This document shows positions 1 to 6,245 of a stretch of 11,227 nucleotides of DNA, piece after piece; position 1 is the first letter of the stretch, and each line of letters opens with the position of its first letter. Under the pieces are notes generated by a model that had not been told where the DNA came from, did not search any database, and was given only the letters and a program-made list of their open reading frames with translations. Origin of the DNA: CAXSDR01 sp964236445 (GTDB taxonomy: Bacteria > Actinomycetota > Actinomycetes > Motilibacterales > Motilibacteraceae); assembly GCA_964236445.1 (NCBI GenBank), contig CAXSDR010000112.1, positions 1-11,227 on the forward strand, given 5' to 3'. A program made the translations under genes and the position numbers.

Positions 1-229
1 GCGCAACCACGACTGCGTCGAGACCAACCCGTCGACCCCGGCAGCACCCCGCGCGCAGCCCGGAAAAGACGCTCGAGCTCCCCGGGCATAGCAGCGACCG
101 GAAAGTCACCAAAAGCCACACCGGAAGGACTCGAACTCATAAGCAAAGACTAGCCGCGACCACCGACAGAATGGATCGGCGAACAAGGCGAGAAATGGTG
201 GATTGTCACAGGCAACCGCTCTTCCACCA
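1..229. other. AT-richer left edge with no recognised gene
   Basis: No known gene is recognisable here. Base composition falls from about 75% GC in the first 60 bases to roughly 55% between about 90 and 230, clearly below the neighbouring genes. On the minus strand a frame is open from an ATG at 140 to the window edge (46 codons); it reads MSSSPSGVAFGDF and later MPGELERLFRAARG. It has no Shine-Dalgarno sequence, and many third positions are T or A, unlike the genes next door. A plus-strand frame is also open from 1 to a TAG at 151-153, with many A-ending codons. Either could be the end of a horizontally acquired gene, but both could be chance. In a plus-strand reading the open frame would be a 3' end; in the minus-strand reading it would be a 5' end cut by the window. 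No function is assigned. Confidence 0.3.
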
Positions 230-230
230 T
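195..230 (-). terminator. candidate hairpin terminator after the RNA methyltransferase gene
   Basis: Two perfect 8-bp arms, ATGGTGGA at 195-202 and its reverse complement TCCACCAT at 223-230, are separated by 20 nt. Read on the minus strand the hairpin begins at the last base of the methyltransferase stop codon. It is followed by TTCTCG rather than a clean U-tract, and the loop is long, so this is a weak intrinsic terminator at best. Its position at the end of the two-gene minus-strand operon is what makes it plausible. Confidence 0.3.
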
Positions 231-1567
231 CAATGCCGGCCTCCGCCTAGCCCTTCGACCCGCACCAGCGTGGCCACGCACTCCACGTGCTGGGTCATCG
301 GAAAGATGTCGAAAGCCCGCAGGGAGGCAAGCTCGTAGCCGAGCTCCTTGAACGTCGCCAGGTCACGCGCCAGCGGCGCGGGGTCGCACGCGACGTAGGC
401 AATGCGGCGCGGCGAGAGGGCGGCGATCTGCTTGACCACCTTGGCGCGGGCGCCCTCCCGCGGCGGGTCGAGCACCACGAGGTCGACCGAGTCCAGCCCG
501 AGCCGCTCGTGGTCGGCGAGCACACGGTCGACGCGCCCGTGCTCGACGCGCACGGTAGTGAGGTCGGCCAGGTTCTCGCGGGCGTCGCTGCACGCCTGGG
601 GGTCGCCCTCGACCGCGACGACCGCCCCGACATCGCCGAGCAGAGGTGCGAGCGCACCTGCGAACAGCCCGACGCCGGCGAAGAGGTCGAGCGCGGTCTC
701 GCCGGGCTGCGGCGCGAGCGCTTCGACCACCGCGTCGCTGAGCGCGTCGGCAGCGCCCGGATGGCCCTGCCAGAAGCCGCCCGGAGCGACGCGGTAGTCC
801 CGGAAGAGCGACCGCTCGGTCAGGCCGGACCGGCCGCGCACCTTGCGCCCGTCCACGAAGACCGAGACGTCGGGCGGCAGGTCGGGCAGCCGCGGCGCGG
901 CGCCGGCGTGCTGCGCGGGTCGCGACGTCACCTGCACCAGCCGCTCCTCGGTGCTCGTGCCCACCGTGAACTCGACCTCGTCGATGCCGAGCCAACGCCC
1001 ACCGAACGCACCGGTCGAGCCGATGAGCTCGTGCGAGATCAGGCAGCGCTCGATCGACACGAGCTCGTGCGAGTGGTGCTTGCGCAGCGCTGTGCGCCCG
1101 GCGCGGTCGACGGCGAGGCGTACGCGCGTGCGCCAGCCGAGCCCGTCGACGTCGCCGTCGACCGGCTCGACCTCTACCGCGATCTCGAGGCCGGCGAGCC
1201 GGGCGAGCTGCTCGCGGACGACGTCAGCCTTGAGCGCCCGCTGGGCCGGGAGCGAGACGTGCTGCCAGTCGCAGCCACCGCACCGGTTGGGCCCGGCGTA
1301 GGGGCACGGCGGCTTGACGCGGTCAGGCGCGGCGACCAGCACGGACACCGCGTCGGCGCGGAGGAACCGCGACGCCTCGTGGCCCTCGGTGATGCGCGCG
1401 ACCACCCGTTCGCCGGGCAGCGCATGGCGTACGAAGATGACGCGGCCCTCGGCCCGAGCAACGCAGTGCCCGCCGTGGGCCACGGCGCCTACCTCGACCT
1501 CATAGTCCTTGCCGACCAGGGAGACCAGCGCGTCGACGGCAGGAGCTGCGACAACCGGCTCAACCAT
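230..1567 (-). CDS. TRAM-domain class I SAM-dependent RNA 5-methyluridine methyltransferase (TrmA/RlmCD family)
   Basis: A 445-residue enzyme expected to methylate C5 of a uridine in tRNA or rRNA using S-adenosylmethionine. A TRAM RNA-binding domain covers residues about 20-80. Cysteines 88, 96 and 99 (CPYAGPNRCGGCDWQH) plus C175 form the 4Fe-4S site seen in RlmD. The Rossmann domain shows LDLFAGVGLF (about 294-303), an acidic VEGDP (about 319) and LDPPREG (about 366-372). The catalytic cysteine is C394 in YVACDPAPLARD and the general base is E429 in HVECVATL, so all active-site elements are present. The frame extends upstream to a GTG at 1636, but ATG 1567 is preferred: it gives an ATGGTTGA overlap of 8 bp with the permease stop, and the longer version adds 23 residues upstream of the TRAM domain with no ribosome site. 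It is the second gene of an operon with the permease and corresponds to Rv2689c of M. tuberculosis by synteny. The exact target uridine cannot be read from sequence. Confidence 0.93.
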   Translation of the reverse strand: MVEPVVAAPAVDALVSLVGKDYEVEVGAVAHGGHCVARAEGRVIFVRHALPGERVVARITEGHEASRFLRADAVSVLVAAPDRVKPPCPYAGPNRCGGCDWQHVSLPAQRALKADVVREQLARLAGLEIAVEVEPVDGDVDGLGWRTRVRLAVDRAGRTALRKHHSHELVSIERCLISHELIGSTGAFGGRWLGIDEVEFTVGTSTEERLVQVTSRPAQHAGAAPRLPDLPPDVSVFVDGRKVRGRSGLTERSLFRDYRVAPGGFWQGHPGAADALSDAVVEALAPQPGETALDLFAGVGLFAGALAPLLGDVGAVVAVEGDPQACSDARENLADLTTVRVEHGRVDRVLADHERLGLDSVDLVVLDPPREGARAKVVKQIAALSPRRIAYVACDPAPLARDLATFKELGYELASLRAFDIFPMTQHVECVATLVRVEGLGGGRH

Positions 1568-3587
1568 TGCTGTCACCACCGACCGTGGAGCCACGACGTA
1601 CGTCACCGGGCGCCGGCCGCTCCTCGAGACCGTCACTGCCTTCGGAGGAGTGCAGCTGCCACGGCACAGACGTGACCATGACTCCGGGTGTGAACAACAG
1701 ACGACCTTTCAGGCGTAGCGCGCTCTGGTTGTGGAGCAGCTGTTCCCACCAGTGACCGACGACATATTCAGGGATGAAGACCACCACGACGTCACGCGGG
1801 CTCGCGAGACGAAGACTCCTCACGTAGTCCACGATCGTGGCCGTGATCTCGCGATAGGGCGAGTCGAGAACCTTCAGGGGAATCGGGAGCCCGCGCCGAT
1901 CCCATTCGGACTGCAGTGCTGCGGTCTCGTCGGGGTCGACGTTGACGGTCACCGCCTCCAGCGTGGAGGGCCGCGCGGCGCGCGCGTAGTTCAACGCCCG
2001 CAGCGCCGGTTTGTGGATCTTGGAGACCAGGACCAGGGCGTGGGTGCGCGACGGCAGCATGGACTCGTCGCCGTCGTCCGGCGTCAGCTCGCGCGCGACC
2101 GAGGCGTAGTGGCGCTGGATCGCCGTCATGAGCGCGAAGAGGATCGGCATGGCAATGATCACGATGTAGGCGCCCGCGAAGAACTTCGTGACGACGACGA
2201 TGACCAGCACGATGCCGGTGAACGTGAACCCGACAGCGTTGATGACCCGGATGCGGCGCCAACGCGACTTGTCCTTGGCGGTGGCCTCGCCGCGCAGCAG
2301 CCGGGTCCAGTGTCGCACCATTCCCGCCTGCGACAGCGTGAACGAGACGAAGACTCCGATGGTGTAGAGCGGGATCAGCGCGTTGACATTGGCCTTGTAG
2401 ACCCAGATCAACAGACAGGCGAACGTCGCGAGCAGGATCACGCCGTTGCTGTAGGTGAGCCGGTCGCCGCGGGTCAGGAGCTGGCGGGGAAGGAAACGGT
2501 CCTTCGCAAGGATCGAGCCCAGCACCGGAAACCCGTTGAAGGCGGTGTTGGCGGCAAGCACGAGGATGAGCGCAGTCACGACCGTCATGTAGGTGAACAG
2601 CGCCGTGTGCCGGCCGAACACCGCGGCGGCGACCTGGGCGATGATCGGTGCCTGGTGATAGCTGCCCGTGACGAAGCTGCCGTCGGGGTTCATCAGCTGC
2701 TCGGTCGGGCTCGCCACGACGTGCACCTTGGAGATGAGGCCGAGCGCGAGCGTTCCGGCGAACATCGTCACGGCCAGCGTGCCCATCAGCAGCAGCGTCG
2801 TGGCGGCATTCTTGCTCTTCGGTTTCTGGAAGGCAGGCACCCCGTTGCTGATCGCCTCGACGCCGGTCAAGGCGGCGCAGCCCGAGGAGAACGCCCGCAT
2901 CAGCAGCCACACCAGCGCGAACCCGGTGAAGGCGCTGGTGGCCTTCACGTGCACGGAGTAGTCGGCGCTCGGCGACCGAAGGCTGTCACCGAGCACGACG
3001 CTGCGCAGCAGGCCGTAGGCGACCATGCCGATGACGCCGACCATGAAGGCGTACGTCGGAAGCGCGAACGCCGCGCCCGACTCGCGTACGCCGCGCAGGT
3101 TCATCAGCGTGAGCAGGACGACGATCGCGATCGCGACCGGCGCGCGGTGACCCGCGACGAACGGCACCGACGCGGCGATGTTGTCCACGCCGGAGGACAC
3201 CGAGACCGCGACGGTGAGGACGTAGTCGACGAGCAGCGCGCTCGCGACGGTGAGCCCGGCCTTCGGCGCGAAGTTGACGGTCGCCACCTCGTAGTCGCCG
3301 CCGCCGCTCGGATAGGCGTGCACGTTCTGCCGGTACGACGCCACGACCGTCGCCATCAGCAGGATGACGGCCAACGCGATCCACGGCGCGTAGCGGCCGT
3401 AGAATCCGACCCCCGCGACCGCGAGGGTGATGAGGATCTCCTGAGGCGCGTAGGCCACGGAGGACAGCGCGTCGCTGGCGAACACCGGAAGGGCGAGCCG
3501 CTTCGGCAGCAGCGTCTCCCCCAAGCGGTCACTGCGCAGAGCACGCCCGATGAGGACGCGTTTGGACAGGTCGGTCAACGAGGGCAC
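1560..3587 (-). CDS. APC-superfamily permease, KimA-like potassium transporter
   Basis: A 675-residue membrane protein with about 12 transmembrane segments (residues about 33-500) and a cytoplasmic C-terminal domain (about 510-645). Such genes are usually called amino acid permeases, but this one resembles Bacillus subtilis KimA (YdaO), a high-affinity potassium importer, along its whole length. Shared blocks include FASDALSSVAY (D39, Y46), SYRQNVHAYPSGGG (84-97), LLVDYVLTVAVS (D121, Y122, T125, S129), RAFSSGCAALTGVEAISN (231-248), LAANTAF (344-350) and LIPLYTIGVF (Y408). D39, Y46, D121, Y122, S129 and Y408 line up with the reported KimA potassium-site residues D36, Y43, D117, Y118, S125 and Y377. 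The C-terminal domain keeps SPYRE, VVVFIPE and LLHNQSALRLKGRL, as in the KimA soluble domain, which binds cyclic-di-AMP in Bacillus. GTG 3587 is the first start after an in-frame TAG and appears leaderless. Divergent ceoB/ceoC supports a potassium role. Family recognition is from memory, without an alignment; the substrate is inferred. Confidence 0.88.
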   Translation of the reverse strand: MPSLTDLSKRVLIGRALRSDRLGETLLPKRLALPVFASDALSSVAYAPQEILITLAVAGVGFYGRYAPWIALAVILLMATVVASYRQNVHAYPSGGGDYEVATVNFAPKAGLTVASALLVDYVLTVAVSVSSGVDNIAASVPFVAGHRAPVAIAIVVLLTLMNLRGVRESGAAFALPTYAFMVGVIGMVAYGLLRSVVLGDSLRSPSADYSVHVKATSAFTGFALVWLLMRAFSSGCAALTGVEAISNGVPAFQKPKSKNAATTLLLMGTLAVTMFAGTLALGLISKVHVVASPTEQLMNPDGSFVTGSYHQAPIIAQVAAAVFGRHTALFTYMTVVTALILVLAANTAFNGFPVLGSILAKDRFLPRQLLTRGDRLTYSNGVILLATFACLLIWVYKANVNALIPLYTIGVFVSFTLSQAGMVRHWTRLLRGEATAKDKSRWRRIRVINAVGFTFTGIVLVIVVVTKFFAGAYIVIIAMPILFALMTAIQRHYASVARELTPDDGDESMLPSRTHALVLVSKIHKPALRALNYARAARPSTLEAVTVNVDPDETAALQSEWDRRGLPIPLKVLDSPYREITATIVDYVRSLRLASPRDVVVVFIPEYVVGHWWEQLLHNQSALRLKGRLLFTPGVMVTSVPWQLHSSEGSDGLEERPAPGDVRRGSTVGGDSNG

Positions 3588-3593
3588 GCATGA

Positions 3594-3599
3594 ATGCTA
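3594..3599 (-). promoter_or_regulatory. -10-like hexamer for a leaderless permease transcript
   Basis: TAGCAT on the minus strand ends 6 nt before the GTG start at 3587, and there is no Shine-Dalgarno sequence. This spacing places the transcription start at or next to the start codon. No convincing -35 hexamer is present. An imperfect dyad (CCGC-TT-GCGG, about 3603-3612) lies just upstream, within the -10/-35 spacer, and could bind a regulator; at this GC content it may also be chance. Confidence 0.45.
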
Positions 3600-3749
3600 G
3601 GACCGCTTGCGGGTCGTTCCCGCCAGCGGCACCGGCCGAGCCGACGCCCTCACGGTCCCGGGCGTACGCCTCGCCACGCACCGCGTGTAGCGTCTGACGA
3701 CGTCGTGCTGGGCTGCTGGATGGCAGCTGTCCGGACCGGAGCTGCCTCT

Positions 3750-3755
3750 GGAGGG
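3750..3755 (+). promoter_or_regulatory. Shine-Dalgarno site fixing the start of the first RCK gene
   Basis: GGAGGG lies 6 nt before the GTG at 3762. It decides between that start and the ATG at 3594, which would add 56 Arg/Pro-rich residues unlike any RCK protein and would leave only a 6-bp gap to the divergent permease gene. A possible -10 for this gene is TAGCGT at 3688-3693, with no clear -35. Confidence 0.75.
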
Positions 3756-3761
3756 CATGGC

Positions 3762-4427
3762 GTGCACTTCGTGATCATGGGTTGTGGGCGAGTCGGTTCG
3801 ACTCTCGCGCACGGGCTCGAGGAGATGGGTCACACCGTCGCGGTCATCGATCGCAAGGCTGAGGCTTTCCGCAGGCTAGGCGCCGGCTTCCAGGGCACGC
3901 GGGTCGAGGGCGAGGGCTTCGACCGCGACACCCTGCTCGAGGCAGGCATCGAGCGCGCCGACGCGATGGCGGCCGTCAGCAGCGGCGACAACTCCAACGT
4001 CGTCGCGGCCCGCGTCGCTCGGGAGACGTTCGGAGTCGAGACAGTGGTCGCCCGCATCTACGACCCCGGCCGCGCGGAGGTCTACGAGCGCCTCGGCATT
4101 CCCACCGTCGCGACCGTCACGTGGGCGGCCGACCAGATCCTGCGGCGGCTGCTGCCGGCCGGCGCCGCGACCCAGTGGCGCGACCCCACCGGCACCGTGA
4201 GCCTCGCCGAGGTCCACGTGGACAGCGGCTGGGTCGGGCGCAGCGTGCAGCACATCGAGCAACGGTCAGGCGCTCGCGTCGCTTTCCTGACCCGGTTCGG
4301 CGACGGCCTGCTGCCGACCGCCGACACGTTGCTGCAGGACGGCGACCTGCTGCACGTGATGCTGCGGGAGTCAGAGCGCGTTCAGGTCGAGAAGCTGCTC
4401 GGCTCGTCGCCGGCGAAGGAGGACTAG
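3762..4427 (+). CDS. ceoB: TrkA-family RCK potassium uptake regulator (CeoB-like)
   Basis: A 221-residue cytosolic protein with an N-terminal RCK_N Rossmann domain and a C-terminal RCK_C (TrkA-C) domain, the usual size for the actinobacterial single-RCK TrkA proteins. The nucleotide-binding loop is GCGRVG (residues 7-12) and the acidic residue at the end of the second strand is D30 (AVIDRK). VARIYDP (about 96-102) is typical of the later part of RCK_N. RCK_C covers about 145-213 and ends in a GDLLHVML strand. Such subunits bind NAD(H) or adenine nucleotides and gate a membrane potassium transporter. The next gene starts immediately after its TAG, so the pair is co-transcribed, matching Rv2691-Rv2692 of M. 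tuberculosis. No TrkH/TrkG membrane subunit is present in the window; the only potassium-type membrane protein nearby is the divergent KimA-like permease. Confidence 0.92.
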   Translation: MHFVIMGCGRVGSTLAHGLEEMGHTVAVIDRKAEAFRRLGAGFQGTRVEGEGFDRDTLLEAGIERADAMAAVSSGDNSNVVAARVARETFGVETVVARIYDPGRAEVYERLGIPTVATVTWAADQILRRLLPAGAATQWRDPTGTVSLAEVHVDSGWVGRSVQHIEQRSGARVAFLTRFGDGLLPTADTLLQDGDLLHVMLRESERVQVEKLLGSSPAKED

Positions 4428-5120
4428 GTGCGCGTCGCCATTGCAGGGGCAGGCAGCGTGGGGCGGTCGATCGCGCGCGAGCTGCTCGACAACGGTCACA
4501 CGGTGCTGCTGATCGACCGCGACCCCCGGGCGATCAAGGTCGAGAGCGTGCCTCGCGCCGAATGGCTCCTCGCCGACGCGTGCGAGATGAGCTCGCTCGA
4601 CGAGGCGCGGCTGCAGAGCTGCCAGGTCTGCATCGCCGCCACGGGTGACGACAAGGCAAACCTCGTGGTCTCGCTGCTGGCCAAGACGGAGTACGCCGTC
4701 CCGCGCGTCGTCGCGCGGGTCAACAACCCGAAGAACGAGTGGATGTTCGACGAGGCCTGGGGCGTGGATGTCGCCGTCAGCACGCCGCGGCTGATGACGG
4801 CGCTGGTCGAGGAGGCCGTCAGCGTCGGAGATCTCGTACGCATCATGACGTTCCAGCAGTCCGGGACCGACCTCGTCGAGCTGACGCTCCCCGAGGCATC
4901 GCCCCTGGCGGGTACGCGCGTCGGCGACGTCCCGTGGCCGCCCGACACCGTTCTCGTAGCGATCGTGCGTGGCGGTCGCCCCATTGCGCCCAGCCCCGAC
5001 GACCCGCTCGAAGCGGGCGACGAGCTGCTGTTCGTGTCGTCCGCGAACTCCGACGAAGCCCTGCAGGAGCTCCTCAGCCCTGCGGCCGGGGACGCCACGA
5101 CACGCGCGGGCCACCCGTGA
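4428..5120 (+). CDS. ceoC: TrkA-family RCK potassium uptake regulator (CeoC-like)
   Basis: A 230-residue second RCK protein, paralogous to its neighbour. RCK_N has GAGSVG at residues 7-12 and D30 in LLIDRD; VVARVNNPKNEWMF (about 94-107) is the family signature region; RCK_C spans about 147-217, ending in GDELLFVSS. The GTG start directly follows the TAG of the previous gene and is served by AAGGAGG (4416-4422) lying inside that gene's last codons, so translation is probably coupled. Two different single-RCK proteins could assemble as a heteromeric gating ring in place of one tandem TrkA; this is inference. The last 12 or so residues (after LSPAAG) are unstructured. The gene ends 7 bp from the convergent DUF3159 gene with no terminator-like hairpin between them. 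Confidence 0.92.
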   Translation: MRVAIAGAGSVGRSIARELLDNGHTVLLIDRDPRAIKVESVPRAEWLLADACEMSSLDEARLQSCQVCIAATGDDKANLVVSLLAKTEYAVPRVVARVNNPKNEWMFDEAWGVDVAVSTPRLMTALVEEAVSVGDLVRIMTFQQSGTDLVELTLPEASPLAGTRVGDVPWPPDTVLVAIVRGGRPIAPSPDDPLEAGDELLFVSSANSDEALQELLSPAAGDATTRAGHP

Positions 5121-5127
5121 GGGGGCG

Positions 5128-5820
5128 TCAGGCAGGCTGAACCGGCTCCGCCGCCTCGCTGCTGTGCAGGGCGCCGTGGTGAGGCCTCGCCGCCGTGAGC
5201 AGCCGCCACGAGAGCCAGAGGGTCAAGGCATAGACCGGATAGCCGAGCACCAGCTTCATTGCACCGAGCGCGCCCGTGGCCCCCATGAGATAAAGCGGCA
5301 CCATGACGACGAGCCGCAGCGCGTAGCCCGCGACCCACAGCCACGAGGCCTGCGTGAACGCGCGCAGCAGGACCTTGTCGGAGCGCCACGCCATAGGGGA
5401 CTCCGGCGCGAGCAACGGGCCGAAACCGACGCCGAGCAGCGGCCAGCGCACGAGCAACGACAGCAGGAACACCGCGAAGAACGCGGCGTTGATGAGGATG
5501 CCGGGAAGATAGACGTCCTGGGAGTGCCCGGTGCGCGAGGCGATGAACGCACCGAAGGCGATGCCGAAGATGCTTCCCGCAGCGTGCTTGGGCGTGCTGC
5601 GCTGCACCAGGCGAGCCGCGATCAGAACAGCGGCCACGACAACAGCGGCGATCAGCGGTCGCCGGATCTCGTGCCAGAACACGAAGCCGACCAGGAAGAC
5701 TGTTGCCGGCAACGCGCTCTCGACAAGCCCGCGGGGGCCACCCACGGCGGCCGAGAGCTGCTCCGGGGCAACCAAGGCGGTTCCGCCAGGCGGCTGCGGG
5801 ACGCTCGGTGCCTCGCTCAC
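5128..5820 (-). CDS. DUF3159 integral membrane protein
   Basis: A 230-residue membrane protein of the actinobacterial DUF3159 family (Rv2693c type). Function is unknown. It has about five or six hydrophobic helices (about 34-50, 54-72, 80-95, 105-128, 157-178, 186-209), with loops carrying the family-typical segments FWHEIRRPL (48-56) and SRTGHSQDVYLPG (95-107). The start is GTG 5820, which overlaps the TGA of the OB-fold gene as GTGA (4 bp); there is no separate ribosome site, pointing to coupled translation. The frame can be read further upstream to 5952, but that stretch lies inside the OB-fold gene and is Arg/Ser-rich. The pairing of this membrane protein with an OB-fold protein is conserved in actinobacteria as far as I recall, and is the only functional hint. 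Confidence 0.85.
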   Translation of the reverse strand: MSEAPSVPQPPGGTALVAPEQLSAAVGGPRGLVESALPATVFLVGFVFWHEIRRPLIAAVVVAAVLIAARLVQRSTPKHAAGSIFGIAFGAFIASRTGHSQDVYLPGILINAAFFAVFLLSLLVRWPLLGVGFGPLLAPESPMAWRSDKVLLRAFTQASWLWVAGYALRLVVMVPLYLMGATGALGAMKLVLGYPVYALTLWLSWRLLTAARPHHGALHSSEAAEPVQPA

Positions 5821-6206
5821 GCGGACGTGGCGCTGAGCAGCTCGTAGCGCGGGTTGAACATGACGCGACGCCCGGCAACGGTCCCGACGCGTCCCGTAGC
5901 GCGAACCGTGCGGCCCGGCTCGACACCCGGAATCCGACGACGGCCGAGCCACACGACGTTCAGGGCACCGGAGCCGTCATAGATCTCCGCCTCGAGCGCG
6001 GGGACGCCGGCACGCGGCCGCAGCGTGACGGTGCGCAGCGTTCCGGAGACCGTCACCAGCTGGCGGTCTGCGCAACGGGAGATCGGCCGCGCACCGCACT
6101 GCTCGGAGTGCTGGCGCAGTGCTTGCGCGGCCAGCTGCTCGTCGCTGCTGGTCAGGCGGGACAGCGCCCGGCGTAGCCGGCCACCGTCTTCGGTTCGTTC
6201 GCTCAT
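5817..6206 (-). CDS. OB-fold nucleic-acid-binding domain protein
   Basis: A 129-residue protein. The first 40 or so residues are a charged helical segment, followed by a compact OB-fold (about 48-127) with the strands LVTVSGTLRTVTLRP, PALEAEIYDGSG, LNVVWLG, RTVRATGRV and RRVMFNPRYEL. This arrangement is that of the tRNA-anticodon-type OB folds that bind single-stranded nucleic acid, and matches Rv2694c-type proteins by size and context. Two conserved-looking cysteines (C37, C45) precede the fold. ATG 6206 has GAGGG 7 nt upstream. An alternative GTG at 6212 would add two residues and sits 6 nt after a TAACCT hexamer, so a leaderless start there is also possible. It is overlapped by the DUF3159 gene and follows DUF3710 after 39 bp. 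The ligand is unknown. Confidence 0.85.
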   Translation of the reverse strand: MSERTEDGGRLRRALSRLTSSDEQLAAQALRQHSEQCGARPISRCADRQLVTVSGTLRTVTLRPRAGVPALEAEIYDGSGALNVVWLGRRRIPGVEPGRTVRATGRVGTVAGRRVMFNPRYELLSATSA

Positions 6207-6218
6207 GCCCACGCCCTC

Positions 6219-6224
6219 AGGTTA
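6219..6224 (-). promoter_or_regulatory. possible internal -10 hexamer before the OB-fold gene
   Basis: TAACCT on the minus strand lies 6 nt before GTG 6212, the same geometry as the other leaderless-type starts in this window. The overlapping GAGGG would instead serve ATG 6206, so the two readings compete. Just upstream, at 6233-6246, an ACCGGA-CA-TCCGGT dyad touches the DUF3710 stop codon. Confidence 0.25.
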
Positions 6225-6245
6225 GCGCCGCCACCGGACATCCGG

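Noticed and set aside
120..146. tRNA-like T-arm (GAGTTCGAGTCC on the minus strand)
   Set aside because: The flanking bases do not pair to make the T-stem, and no anticodon or D-arm is found around it; the match is a chance TTCGAGT loop.
287..1675. A 462-codon plus-strand open frame opposite the RNA methyltransferase
   Set aside because: Low-complexity Arg/Asp/Glu-rich product without domains; the minus strand has all the methyltransferase motifs.
1731..3593. A 620-codon open frame on the plus strand opposite the permease
   Set aside because: Its product is dominated by Arg, His, Asp, Gly and Gln with no hydrophobic core. This is the typical antisense shadow of a GC-rich membrane-protein gene, and the opposite strand encodes an unmistakable transporter.
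3600..3625. GGGAAC upstream of the permease as an ECF-sigma -35 element
   Set aside because: No matching ECF -10 motif at the usual spacing; the TAGCAT close to the start codon fits a housekeeping-type leaderless promoter better.
3594..3761. N-terminal extension of the first RCK protein starting at ATG 3594
   Set aside because: The 56 extra residues are Arg/Pro-rich and not RCK-like; GGAGGG before GTG 3762 and the GCGRVG motif at the expected distance fix the start there.
3588..3761. Cyclic-di-AMP (ydaO-type) riboswitch in the permease leader, as upstream of Bacillus kimA
   Set aside because: The likely permease transcript has almost no leader, and I see no space or conserved helices for the riboswitch; any cyclic-di-AMP control would have to be at the protein level.
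5821..5952. N-terminal extension of the DUF3159 protein
   Set aside because: It lies inside the OB-fold gene in another frame; the GTGA overlap at 5817-5820 explains the true start.
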